From NCBI GenBank assembly GCA_030144725.1, contig JASKMD010000003.1:20075937-20139936 (forward strand): a stretch of DNA of 64,000 nt, given 5' to 3'. The position numbers and the translations under genes are program-made. How positions within the stretch are numbered: position 1 is the first letter of the stretch; each line of letters starts with the position of its first letter. Source of the stretch: Haematococcus lacustris. Lineage: Eukaryota; Chlorophyta; Chlorophyceae; Chlamydomonadales; Haematococcaceae. Under the pieces are notes generated by a model that was given only the letters and a program-made list of their open reading frames with translations, made no database searches and had not been told where the DNA came from. Positions 11,801-21,883 of this stretch are shown piece by piece.

Positions 11801-14800
11801 GGCCTGAACCTCTACTTGTGTGATCCAGGCGTTCAGGATGTTGATTGAGCCCGCTTGCCTGGTATTCCATCAGAGGAATCACATGAGAGGCGCTATGGCC
11901 AGTTGAGGCGCCATGCAACCAGGTCATGGGTCTGGCCTGGTGTGCAGGTGCGCTGCGCCTCAATGGCCTGGGTGCTAGCTTGTTCAAGATGGGCCAGGTT
12001 GTGGAGCCTGTGGTAACGCTGACAGCACTGGATCTGGTTCCCAGGGTGGAACGCCCCTGGAGGATAGCTCAGCTCAAGTACAATGTGAGGGCGGTCTTGC
12101 CAGATGTGATGACAGCAAACCTGGTGAGCAGTACTTCATCAAAAACCTGTGTGCACCTTCTCAAAACCGCATGCTGTCTGCTAAACACAATGCACGACAC
12201 AAAACAGCTTGAGCAGCAGGTGGTATCGCACTGCTGTCCTCCTCCTGACTCCACCATACCTTTACTGCCCTGTTCCGTCGCCTCCACCCGCAGACCATGC
12301 GCGGACGTGTGGTGTTCACTGGGCACCCCGCCCTGCCCCAGACGCTGATGATGGACCTGGCCGCTGCCCCCTCCCTCCTAGCTCTGGTTGGCCCTGACAC
12401 CCAGCTCACCCTCAGCAACCTGGTGCTGGCCAATGCCGCCCCCCTGCTGTCGAGCCTGGTCTGCGGGGCAGTGGCCCAGCAGCAGGGCGTTGCCTGCACC
12501 TCCCCTGACTCAGCACCTGGTGCAAGCAACATGTCCAGCCCTGAGGCAAGCAGCAGGGCCGTGTGGCGGGCCACTGGGCTGCCTGACCTGGCCGCCGTGT
12601 CCCCCCTGCCACCCCTCTGCACCCCTGAGCTGGCAGACGCCCTGGGTGGCCTCACCAGCCTGCTGTGGTTCTTTGCCACCCCCCGCACCAGCCCCTCTGA
12701 TCAGCCACCCCTGGCCAGTGCCCCCCTAGTGGTGGTGAACGTGACGCTGCTGCTGCCTGACCTGGAGCTGCGGGCCATCCGTGAGGTGGCTCAGGGCGGC
12801 AGCACCCGGGTGAACCTGCGGCCTGACACCCTGAACCTGCTGCGCGCCCAGCTGGCAGGACAGCAGGTGTGCCTGGCCAGGAGGGCGCTTCCTAGCTGGC
12901 TGACTGCCTGGCTGCCCGCTCTGCTGCTCCTGCTCAGTGTGCTTGGTGCTGCCTCTAGCCCTGACCAGACCAGCCGCTGCTGCTGCCACAGGTGCTGCCC
13001 GCTGCCTGGCCCCCTGGCGGTCTGACCTTTTCCTCCTTCTCCTGGTCAGTGGTGCGTTATACAAGTCATATGAATAAATATGAGAACATCTAGGTTGCAC
13101 TATTATTGATAGTTGCAATAATAAACATTTTTTGATACGAGTTTACTTAATGTTGGACCTGCCGACAGTTGTACCATAAATGCAATATCACAGGTGTATG
13201 CAAAATACTACATCATGTGGATGCCCATAGCTCGGATGTGCACGGGGCCATTATGCCGCTAATCTTGGCCACATTAAAGCGTGACGACCCACCAATAGCT
13301 CCGCGTATCCCGCAACTCCTCTGCAAGTCATTCGTGACCAAGTTACAAGCATGTGACTAGTTGCGCGCGGTGGCTAAGCGAAGGCAAAACATGATGCAAT
13401 ATGAGGCTGTGGGCTCCGGGATGGCTTCTTTCGGACTGGACAAGGCTAACGTTGCGTTCAAGATTTGAAGCCGATATGACATCTACAACTTGCATAACTG
13501 GCCCGCCATTGACTGCGGGGTAACGATGACGTGCCGCGGGATATGCTTTTGCACAAGGTATACCAGCCTCGACCTAGCTCATTGCGTTCAACTGAAGGAC
13601 CCGTCCTCAGCTCATCAGCTGATCAATGCGATTCAGCACGGTAACGGACATGGTGACATGCTGGCATGTATGTACATTTATGCTGGGCTGACATGTAATC
13701 TTCAAGTTGTTCGGCGGGCTTCGTTACTTGGGAATGGACAAGACTAGCGCTACGCTCAAGGTGTTAAGCCTTGTGTACTGGACGGGTCGCTGACCTCAAA
13801 TGTACCCAATAACTGCCTTAACCTTGCTCATCACGTGAAACTCATGGGCTGGTCCTCGTCTCCGTGGCCACATCCGCATTGTGTCGGACTCGTCCATAAC
13901 TTTGGCATAATATACTGGGCTGGTCGATTGTCCATTACCTAGACCCCAGCACTGGACACGCTGTCTGTCAGCTGTAAGAAGGCGCCGATACGCGCTTCTA
14001 TTGGCGATGGGGATTTCCAGTGTACTAGCGGCTGGTGGAACGGCGGCGGCTTACACCACGGACATGCCATTGAGCAACACTACATCAAGCGCTCTCGTCA
14101 ATTGGTCCATTCAGGGCATATTGAGAATGTAACATGCGGAAACCCGCAGCCACGCACCCCACAGGCTTGATCTAGGCTAGATGGCAAGTACATGAGCTAA
14201 GAACGGGGTAGCTTGTTGGGTTCTCGTCACGGGGTTCAAGTACCTTTTGGCCACCATAACACTTGCATGGGTCCTACATTCATCCCCTCCTACAAGGCAT
14301 CATGGCAACCACAGCAGCACCAGCCCCCACCAAATCATTCATACTGACTGAGCCCCAGCCACTCAGCAGCAGCAGCACCTCAAGCAGTGCTTCACCTCTT
14401 CCCCTGGGCTGCTGCCTTCACGGTGAAGCCCGCCCCAATGCCGCAATCACCTGTGCACCTGTCAGTGCCCATTATTGAGCTCAGCACTGCGCTCACCCCT
14501 GGTGCCCTGACACCTCCATCCAGGTTTGGGCTCCGTGGCCTGGACGTCACTCTGGGCGCCTACACCCCCACCAACAGTTGGGGCCAGCCATGGGTGCAGG
14601 ATGATGGCAGCGCCATCCCACAAAGTACCAATACTGGCCTGACCACCGTGGTCCAGCCTGATGGGCCCCTCCTGCTGCCCCTGCCCCTCCCGCCACCCCC
14701 TGCCCCTGAGCCAGACCCACCACCTCCAAGGCCTGAGTATCCGGCAGCAGACCAGCCTCACACCGCCCCAGCTGGACCGCACAGCAGGCCCCCCACCCTC

Positions 14801-17800
14801 AGCCCTGCCCCTCATGACAGCAGCATCAGCCCCACAGCCCCTGCCCCATCTCCCAGCCCTAGCTTCAGCCTCAGTGCAGGCTCCCACAGCTTGAACACCT
14901 CCAGCGTGGTTGGTGCAGCAGTGGGCGCAGCCACCGCCATCCTGCTGCTGTGCTGTGTGGCTGTCATGTGGCTGCGAGCCAGGGCCGCTGCGTCACTCTA
15001 TAAGCACAGTGCAGGACTGAGCGGTGCTGCAGACTTAACCAATGTATCTTGGCCTGCACTGCAATCAACCTCCTCTGATCCCCTACCCTGTGGTTGGCAA
15101 CACAGCAACAGCAAGGGGGGCATCAGCCACACCTCGTCGCTGCCTCAATGCAGTGCAGCCCAGGGGGCAGTCGGCCTCGTCCTGATGCCCAGTGCTGTTG
15201 ACCAGCCAATGGGCCATCCACCTGACTGCGCTGCACCGACCCCGGGAGGGGAGCCTGGTGAAGAGGGCTGCAGTGACCAAAGCACGGCAGGGAGCACAGC
15301 CCACACCCCAGCTGCAGTGGAGGCTAAGGGCGCAGCCCTGCCAGCTGCTGCGCCAAGCATCCACTGCTCCAGCCTGAGTGAGGTGTTGGGCCAGGCAGAG
15401 GTGGAGCAGGAGCTGAGGCTGGGGACGCGGCTGGGGGCCGGGGCCTATGGCACAGTGTTCCAGGGCACCTGGCGGGGCATGCAGGTGAGGGGCCCTGCTG
15501 GACTGGATGCAACACCTCTGCACTGGACATGCCACTTGGCACGCCTTGCTGCCAGCTTGTCTGCACTTGCACCCCTGGTCAATGGTCAGGAGCTGTGTGT
15601 GCAGGTCGCTGTGAAGCGGCTGGTGTTCTCTGGCCTGGCGGGTGATCTGCGTATCACTGGCCAGCGGCAGCGGGTGCTGAGGGAGGCTGAGCTGAACACG
15701 CGGCTGGCGCACCCCTACCTGGTGGCCACCTACGCTTACTACCTCACCACCCTGGCCAGCAGCAGCAGCAGCAGCCAGGCAAGTCCCATGCTGCCTGGAT
15801 GGCCGAGCCAGGTGGGAGTCACACTCATCCACTCCTGCTGCTGTCACCCATGGAGCTTGCTGACCCGCAGCCTGGGCTGGCTGCCTGCTGCCCGCTGCCG
15901 CCCCCTCAGGGTCAGGGTGTCACTGATCACGCTCTGTACCTGGTCAGTGAGCTATGCGAGCATGGCAGCCTCTTTCAAGCCATCGAGACAAGAAGGTGAG
16001 TGGTGGGCAGCAGTGTTTGTTGAGTTGCCCTCATGCTTCTGTCATAGCTCAAAGTGATGCGGCTCAGACTGTCTTGTTCATACAACAGCCCAACTGGGCC
16101 TGTCAGCGTAGCTAAAAGGAAGCCAGCAGCATCATTCAGCCACTCATGCCAAAGACACAGGCAGACACATCAGGTGGAGTTTCAATGGAGTCTGTAGTTG
16201 TTGTGTGCTGCAGCAAAGCTGACCTTGCTGGGGGCCTTTCCCTAAGAGGAGCCCACTTTGTCCTTGTGCTCCGTAACCCGTGTCGCTGTCCTCGCGGCTG
16301 CAAGCAATGTTGCTGACCTCTCACTATTAAGTCATGCAGCTGCTCCTCTTCCACAGCTGACAAAGCTGTTGGACAAAGCTGTTGATTCGCGAGGCCCCGA
16401 ACAATAAAAGTAAATACTATTTCCCGACCCAGTTTTGAGCATGTGGGTGTGCTTAGAAATATTCTATACAGCCATCCCTTGCATAACATGTCAACCCTCC
16501 GTGGTTGACACACCTCTTGCACAAGTTACTTAGTCAAAGCCACTGTGCTAGGGTAATGTCACTGTGCACCAAGTCACTGTCTGGACATTCCACTAGATAG
16601 GGCACTGAACCTCCCCCATGAAGTCATGGTGCTCTTGTGGCTGCTTGCAGTGCCGGCATATCTCTTCATCCTCCTCCAAACACTCAAACTTGCATGCCCT
16701 AGTTGTCACCCATGTCGCAGCCTTGGCCAAGGCAAGCACCCCTGAAGCTGACTTGGTGCAGCCAGTCTCCTAAGCTATTGCCCCAGCTTGGCCAACCACC
16801 CCAACAGCTGACTTCGTGTGGCTAGCCACCCCGGCTGATAACTTGCCCACTACCCACCCCTCGCTGCTTGCACTGCTATCGCCGCTGGTGCCGGCGCTGC
16901 TGCTAGTGTTGCACAGCAACCGTGCCTGCTTGCGTGTGGGAGTGGGCGTGGCTTGTGCTGTTGGTGCTGGCTTAGGCTTGGTTTTGGAGACAAATGGCCT
17001 GCCACGTTTACGCATGGGTGGACCATCTGCCGTTGCTGCAGCTGGCTTGGCTGAAGGCAAGGCTTGTAATGACACCCCCCCTGATGAGCTGCCACCATCA
17101 GCTCAACGGCTATCATGGATTGAACATCAATGCCAGCCACCTGCTCTGCAAGCGAGGGGGAGTCCTCCATGGGAATCATTATGGCTAGTAGTTGTTGTGA
17201 GCAGGCCGTGCCAGCAGCGCTGCCTCTAGGTCGCTGGCTTGCACCGCTGCGTCATCTTCCACTGCATCTGCACTCTGCTCATCTATAAACACCTACCGTA
17301 CTCTCCCTTTTGATTCGCGTCCCGCGAATCGTTTTTTTGGCCTCGCGAAATCGCGAACGAGTAAACAATTCGATTTTTGGCCGAATCGCGAAGTGGTCAA
17401 ACAATTATTTGACCTGCGTGAATGGTGCTGCGATGGACCGCTTCGTGGTCCGTGGCATCAGTGCCGACGACGCAGCCGAAAATCTGCTACGCCAGGTTGA
17501 CCAACACATAGATGGCCCTTGCACAGTGGCTGTGACTTGGTGATCGGGTGGCTTGACTTGGTGACTTGTGCAGAAAGTGTCCACGGAGGATTGACCTGTC
17601 ATGCAAGGAATGGCTGTCTTAAATATTTATAAGCACACCCACGTTGTCAAAGTTGTGTTTTGCTGCAACTTTTGCATCGGGAAAAAGTAAACACTGTTTT
17701 TTTTGGATCGGGAAAGAGTATTTAATTATAGTTTTCGAGGCCTCGCGAATCAAAAGGGAGAGTACGGTAGACCGGTTTCTGCTGGGAGGAGGAGGCGTGC

Positions 17801-20800
17801 TTGGCGAGCGGGCTAGCAGCAACCCGATGCTAGATAGCTTGCGAGGTCTGCCCGGCCCACGCTTCTCGACAGCCACATCTTCACGATCAAGAGCCCAGTG
17901 ATGGAGCATTTCATCGTGTTGGTCAACCTGGCGTAGCAGATTTACGGCTGCGTCATCGGCACTGATGTCACGGACCACGAAGCGGTCCCTCGCAACACCA
18001 TTTACGCATGTATATTTATCGTTTGACCACTTCGCGGCTTCGCGAGGCAAACAAAACGATTGGTGGACGCGAATCAAGAGAGAGAAAGAGAGTACGGTAT
18101 CCAGATTAGGCACCTTATTGTGTAACCATGTAGTGATGATGATAATAACGATGGCATTTAGGAGGCACTCCTGCAACCTGTTGTGGTTGTCTTTTGATGG
18201 TATGCCACGGCTAGATGCATGCGCTCCTCTTTTACTTTGCCTCAGCCAGGGTACATACTTTGAGGTGTCTGGGCTGACAAGTAGCGTTAGAGCTTGTTGG
18301 TTTGCTCAGCCGGGCTCTGACTTGCTCTGCGCAGCCACGCTTTGACTCACCGGCATGGTGCTCAGCTTGGCTGCGTTTAGCGTCGGCTAATTGCTGCTCT
18401 GCTAATTGCTGGTCAGTCCGCTTGTGTCGGTCTAGCAAGGTTGGCACCCGCAGGCCTTGACAATGCAGGCCCTGACATGGGCCTGACGCTCAAGGAATTC
18501 TCCGTTGCTGGGCTGCTTGTCCTGGAAGCGCCTGCTTAGGTCATGCACCACAGCAACAGTTGCTGCTGCCTGCTTCTGCTCGGCAGCATGTTGGCGCTGC
18601 TGGAAAGCACTGGCTGGCACTGGAGCAGCCCAGTGCCCCCTTGGAGGGATAGCATGCACCTGTACCAGCCCACTGCCTGGCTAATAGCCTTAAAACCTGT
18701 CTTCCTGTCTGCAGCTATCAGCCTGCTGTCAACCTCTAACCTCCTCCCCCTCATCATGCCTGCCTGCCATCTGCCTGCCTTGCCACACTGCTACTCCACA
18801 CCAGGCAGCTGCCGGGTCTTGCCACATGGCCAAAGGCTGTCGGCTTGGGACCCGGACTGACCTGCGGTGATTTCGCCTCTGCTGTTTTGCTAATGATGGA
18901 AGTGTTGGCTGCCTAGTCAGTCGACCTGTACTGTGTCGGCTGCTATGGCTGCTGCCCCGCCAGGCAAGCATACTAAGGTTGAGCAGCCAGCTGAGCCCAT
19001 CAAGTCCACATAGGGCGAAAGCAAGGCCCTAGGCAAGGCTGCCATAGCCAAGCCAGCACCACAGCCAGGCAGGTGGGTAGACCGGGACTGCAATGCAGCA
19101 TACAGCATGCAGCGCATTGGGGAGAGCAGGTGGTGCCCGCTGGAGCTGTGCTGCTGGTTTTGGCTGCCAGGGCAGCCAGCCAAGGGCAAGGAGTACCCTG
19201 GCCTAGGATACAAGCAACTGCGGGACCGCCCACCCAGAGACCCAACAGCAGCAGCAACAACAGTAATACGCCCGCTCCTGAGCTGTCATCAGCTCACACC
19301 AGTGCATATCAGTCATGCCAACTCTAGGTTATAGCCCTGTCACAGAGGTCAGGAAATAGTGTAGGTAAAAGGCGCCCATGGCATGTGTGGGGGAGATTAA
19401 CTCCATTCAACACAAACCACCACCCTCAGTGAGGGGTCTTAATTCTGCCTTTGCATTGGTACTTGTTGCCCGCTAAGCTGCTGAGGGAGGTGCTGACATT
19501 CCGAATCGCCTACCCTGGCAGGTGCAGGGAGGTGCTGCTATTACTGCTTGAACCATTTATACCATAATATTCCTGACTGTAGAGCACCATCTACAGCCTG
19601 GCTTTAGCCAGTGCTGCGCCGTGCAGCTAGGTGCTCATGGCAATGGGGTTCGTGAGCAGTTGACTGCACCCCATCATGCGTTCTCAGGTTCAGCCTCACC
19701 TTCGACTGCTAAGCCTGGGATGAGCTGTCTTGCGACCCGCAGTAGCAGTAACATTTGAACACTGCTTTCCCAATCCGGGCACCTGTGAAGATCTAGGCCA
19801 TGAGCACCAAGATCCACAAGCACTACAAGGCCTCCCTCTCCCTCCCTGTGTGGATGCAGGCTGTGGGATGAACAGCGCAAGTTGCCCCACTTGGGCCTGG
19901 TCTTGACCATACTACGTGACATTGCAGAGGCCATGGTAAGTTGTTAGGGGGCAGCTGCCTAATGTTACCAATCTTGGCATGGTGTCCCTGCCTCATTGCA
20001 GCTCACCTGCCAGCACCTCCCTTGCCGTCACCCTTGTCAACCCTGGCTGCAGGCCTACCTCCACGGCTGCAACATCCTCCACCGGGTGGGTGGCCTCACC
20101 ATGGCCTGCACCTGGCACCATGCTTACTCCTAGGCCCTGTGCTGCCTGCACCCCTCCAGCCATGTCCTGGCAGCAGCACCACCCAGGGCTGCTGACCAGC
20201 CGTGCCCACCTCAGCTCTCCCCTCGTGTTTGCTGGCCTGCCCACTCCCATGCCTGCGTGGCTGCAGGACTTGAAACCTGACAACGTGCTGCTGCAGACCA
20301 CCCCCCGGGGCTTGGTGGCCAAGGTGAGCGCCACAGCTAGCAAGAGGGACTCAGCAGCAGCAGCAGCCGCATGTCAGACCCAGCTCATGCAGTGCATGCT
20401 CCTGGTGTGCCAGCCACTGCTGCCAAACCACCCTCAGCAGCCTTGCTTTCTCCCAGGTGGCTGACCTGGGCCTGGGCGCCATCATGAGGGGAGGGCACTC
20501 ACACCTCAGCGGCGAACGTGTGGGCACACAGCTTTACATTGCGCCAGAGGTGCTGCAGGGCCGCACCAGCCCAGCTGGGGATGTGTACAGCTTTGGGGTG
20601 CTGGCCTGGGAGCTGCTGCACGGCTGCACCGCATGGACTCGCCTGCTTCAGATGTGGGTGGACCAACAGAATGCAACCACCAAGCAGCATCAGCCACTTG
20701 GGCCATCTAACCCTATTGTGTGGCTGCACATTGCCTGGTTTGGCCCCTGGCAGCATTGTCAGTGGACTGCTGGTCTGAGGTGCCCAGTGGCCTGATCACG

Positions 20801-21156
20801 TCCTCCATGCACCACAGCTGTGCCCAGTGGGCTCACGACTGTCCATGCACTGCTTGTGACCTGGCCTGACCTTGTCTCATCCTCCTCTGCTGCCTGCCCC
20901 TGCCTTGTCCCACAGCACCCAGGAGCCGCAGCACCTGCAGAGCCTGGCGCCCCACCCGCACCTGTTTGACCACGATTGGAGGCCCCAGCCTGACCCCACT
21001 GCTGCTGCCAAGGCGCAGCCTGTGGTGAAGGGCCTCAGGGACTTGGTGGACTGCTGCCTGCAGCGCCAGCCCAATGCACGCCCCTCCTTCAAGGAACTGC
21101 TACCCTGGCTGGTGTTCCTGCTGCAGCTGCACCAGCTGAACGTGGACAGCGAATGA
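5811..21156 (+). CDS. Receptor-like TKL-type protein kinase, gene B (complete)
   Basis: Exons: 5811-6045, 6153-6595, 6744-6822, 7037-7082, 7161-7304, 7483-7552, 11498-11627, 11948-12123, 12294-12868, 14524-15484, 15605-15778, 15910-15995, 19860-19935, 20053-20085, 20267-20323, 20457-20653, 20916-21156. Phases chain without a stop, giving about 1240 residues. MHQAPLLLALVWGLL is a signal peptide. Residues about 20-650 form a secreted region with N-glycosylation sites (NVTL, NLTC, NISL) and repeated beta-strand-like motifs such as ITYTNVTLRLP and VVVNVTLLLP, suggesting but not proving a beta-helix. A Pro-rich stalk, one transmembrane helix (about 761-783) and a kinase domain (about 930-1230: VAVK, HRDLKPDN, DLG, APE) follow. 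Weakest point: the donor at 12868, chosen by phase. Introns after 6045 and 15778 use GC donors. The last exon is gene A-type and the body gene C-type, so B is a crossover chimera. Ligand unknown. Confidence 0.85.
7882..9013 (+). mobile_element. Degenerate Tc1/mariner-type (pogo-like) element in intron of gene B
   Basis: The element lies in the intron between exons 7483-7552 and 11498-11627. The left end is eroded, while the right end reads AGTACGGTA after a CGCGAATCGAAAG stretch. Sense-strand coding remnants include the transposase N-terminus MDRFVVRGISADD (from 7975), a Lys/Pro/Thr-rich segment, and a C-terminal zinc-binding-like segment with CQHCKQPHEHHD near 8650-8680. Frameshifts separate these parts, so it is a dead copy. 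Gene C carries the same insertion at 26213-27331 with its left terminal repeat still present. Confidence 0.7.
9230..9640 (+). repeat. Dispersed low-GC repeat, copy 1 (gene B intron)
   Basis: This block shares ordered motifs (GCTGGCATGTA, AGCGCTACG, GCGGCCATACACA, GGTGTGGATGTCCGCATCG) with 13655-13945 and, inverted, with 49960-50140. Related fragments occur at 27570-27990, 31945-32240 and near 44160-44230. The copies differ much more from each other than the duplicated genes do, so this is an old dispersed element. I do not recognise its class. Confidence 0.5.
9641..11497. other. Remainder of large ectodomain intron of gene B, unassigned repeat-like DNA
   Basis: No exon that fits the receptor reading frame is needed here: exon 7483-7552 ends in phase 0 and exon 11498-11627 begins in phase 0. 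Parts of this stretch (about 9885-10200 and 10640-10830) have diverged counterparts in the matching intron of gene D (43229-43450 and 44930-45180). They may be relics of a further mobile element. A palindrome-rich piece at about 10320-10420 with CATAGCG/CGCTAT motifs resembles 61300-61420. Confidence 0.45.
12869..14523. other. Intron before the transmembrane exon of gene B; includes stop-limited extension of the upstream exon
   Basis: The upstream exon can be read on past the proposed donor into a hydrophobic stretch (WLPALLLLLSVLG) and ends at a TGA at 13023-13025. In genes C and D the same extension stops earlier, at TAG, about 100 bases past the proposed donor. Beyond about 13030 I see low-GC sequence with no gene, including the dispersed repeat at 13655-13945. 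The 3' end of the intron before the acceptor at 14523 is conserved in genes C and D. Confidence 0.5.
13655..13945 (+). repeat. Dispersed low-GC repeat, copy 2 (gene B intron)
   Basis: Same family and orientation as 9230-9640. Shared landmarks are GCTGGCATGTAT, GGGCTGACATGTAA, AGCGCTACG, GTGGCCACATCCGCAT and a terminal CGATTGTCCATTAC-like segment. The duplicate in gene C is at 31945-32240. Confidence 0.5.
16382..18099 (-). mobile_element. Tc1/mariner-type (pogo-like) element interrupted by a second copy, gene B kinase intron
   Basis: Minus-oriented copy. The right end (5' of the element) reads GAGTACGGTA at 18090-18099. Reading leftward, the transposase N-terminus begins MARDRFVVRD-like near 17990-17960, followed by KRGPGRPRKLSS and, beyond the nested insertion, an AT-hook-like KRGRPF segment near 17000 and the zinc-binding-like C-terminus near 16640-16700. 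The left end starts at TTGATTCGCGAGG. The reading frame is broken. Gene D has the uninterrupted host sequence near 51890-51920, which shows this is an insertion. It is duplicated in gene C at 34669-36385. Confidence 0.7.
17294..17769 (+). mobile_element. Non-autonomous 476-bp copy nested in 16382-18099
   Basis: Terminal inverted repeats of about 26 bp (TACCGTACTCTCCCTTTTGA... and its complement) bound this copy, with TA at both junctions. It keeps the element's first coding exon (MDRFVVRGISADDAAENLL, from 17433) and the terminal regions but lacks the rest of the transposase. It is therefore a deletion derivative mobilised in trans. It sits in the opposite orientation to the element it interrupts. 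TA flanks fit Tc1/mariner. Confidence 0.8.
18420..19560 (+). repeat. Degraded mobile element with QRIGESRW motif, gene B kinase intron
   Basis: Fullest copy in this gene of the family also seen at 1228-1990, 36706-37850, 54410-54740 and 60590-61560. Its plus strand encodes a remnant containing MQRIGESRWCPLELC and, 19 residues on, KGKEYPGLGYKQLRD (about 19105-19230). From memory, such motifs recur in many repetitive hypothetical proteins of volvocine-type algae; I could not verify this. No intact frame remains. The flanks show no clear target duplication. Confidence 0.55.
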
Positions 21157-21247
21157 CTGCTTCTTGTATGTCATCTTGATGGTGCCCTCAAAGATGACAT
21201 TCAGGAAAGTGTCTTAGGCATATAGTATCAGTAATAGCAGTAGTATC

Positions 21248-21248
<1 letters not shown>

Positions 21249-21300
<52 letters not shown>
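21249..21300. repeat. AGT trinucleotide microsatellite, about 17 units
   Basis: Expanded counterpart of the roughly 10-unit tract at 3751-3781, in otherwise near-identical flanking DNA. Confidence 0.9.
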
Positions 21301-21799
21301 AAGCATCAGTAGTCATACTGTACAATGTCTCACGCAGTCAGTTCTGTATCGCTCGCAGTCAGTAGAAGATGTTTCTTTTTTCAGTCTCACACTCACGGAA
21401 AGCGAAGACTGGCGGCGTGGCCAAACCTGTGAGTTGAGATCTGAAACTTTGCACGCAGGTAGATGGCTTCTAGGCGAGTGTGAGCTTTAGAGGAGCTGAG
21501 TCCACTCTCGGTCATAGTGTTGAGTTGAGTGACTGACTGCATGCCAAGGGAGTTGGAGGTCACCGAGTTGTATGTTATCTTGATGGTGCCCTGACGCAGC
21601 AGCATTGGCAGCAGCAGGGGCAGGGGCAGCAGGGGCCGCAGCAACAGCAAGGGCAACAGGGGCAGCAGCAGCAGGGGTAGCAGTGGGGGGTGCGATGGGA
21701 GGCTGCACCGAACCGCGATGTCGAGCAACGTTATGGGGGTACCCCTCCACCAGCCTGCCTGCCTCCCCCCAGCAGCTCACTTGGGTGCAGGTTCATGTT

Positions 21800-21883
21800 G
21801 ATGATGTGGCTTACACCGCTTAAGCCGTCAGCCGTTAGGCTGCTAGGCCGCCCTCCCCCTCTAGGGGTTCGGGACTTTCTGTA
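21800..21883 (+). repeat. 84-bp dispersed exact repeat, second copy
   Basis: Duplicate of 4281-4364 carried by the spacer duplication. An inverted, independent copy lies at 60058-60141. Confidence 0.6.

Larger units (their letters stand above)
14524..21156 (+). other. Transmembrane and kinase-coding exon block of gene B
   Basis: This block matches what the window contains for gene A. Exon 14524-15484 (961 bases) encodes the last ectodomain strand (FGLRGLDVTLGAY), the Pro-rich stalk, the transmembrane helix (about 14905-14975), the juxtamembrane region and the glycine-rich loop. Exon 15605-15778 starts with VAVK and ends in a run of AGC serine codons. The activation-segment exon 20457-20653 reads GHSHLSGERVGTQLY as in gene C, whereas A and D read GQTHHSGERVGTWLY. 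The last exon ends in NVDSE as in gene A, whereas C and D end in LDSP. Its large intron (15996-19859) contains two mobile-element insertions. Confidence 0.85.

Noticed and set aside
15083..15847. Long antisense open frame (254 codons) over the kinase juxtamembrane and N-lobe exons, with copies at 99-998 and 33376-34140
   Set aside because: It is the complement of a real coding exon in GC-rich DNA. It crosses genuine sense introns, has no domain, and its changes track the sense gene.
14387..16057. Single 556-codon frame covering stalk, transmembrane helix and kinase N-lobe as one exon
   Set aside because: It runs through two introns with clear splice sites; the inserted residues interrupt the glycine loop-VAVK region, and exon phases in all four copies support splicing.
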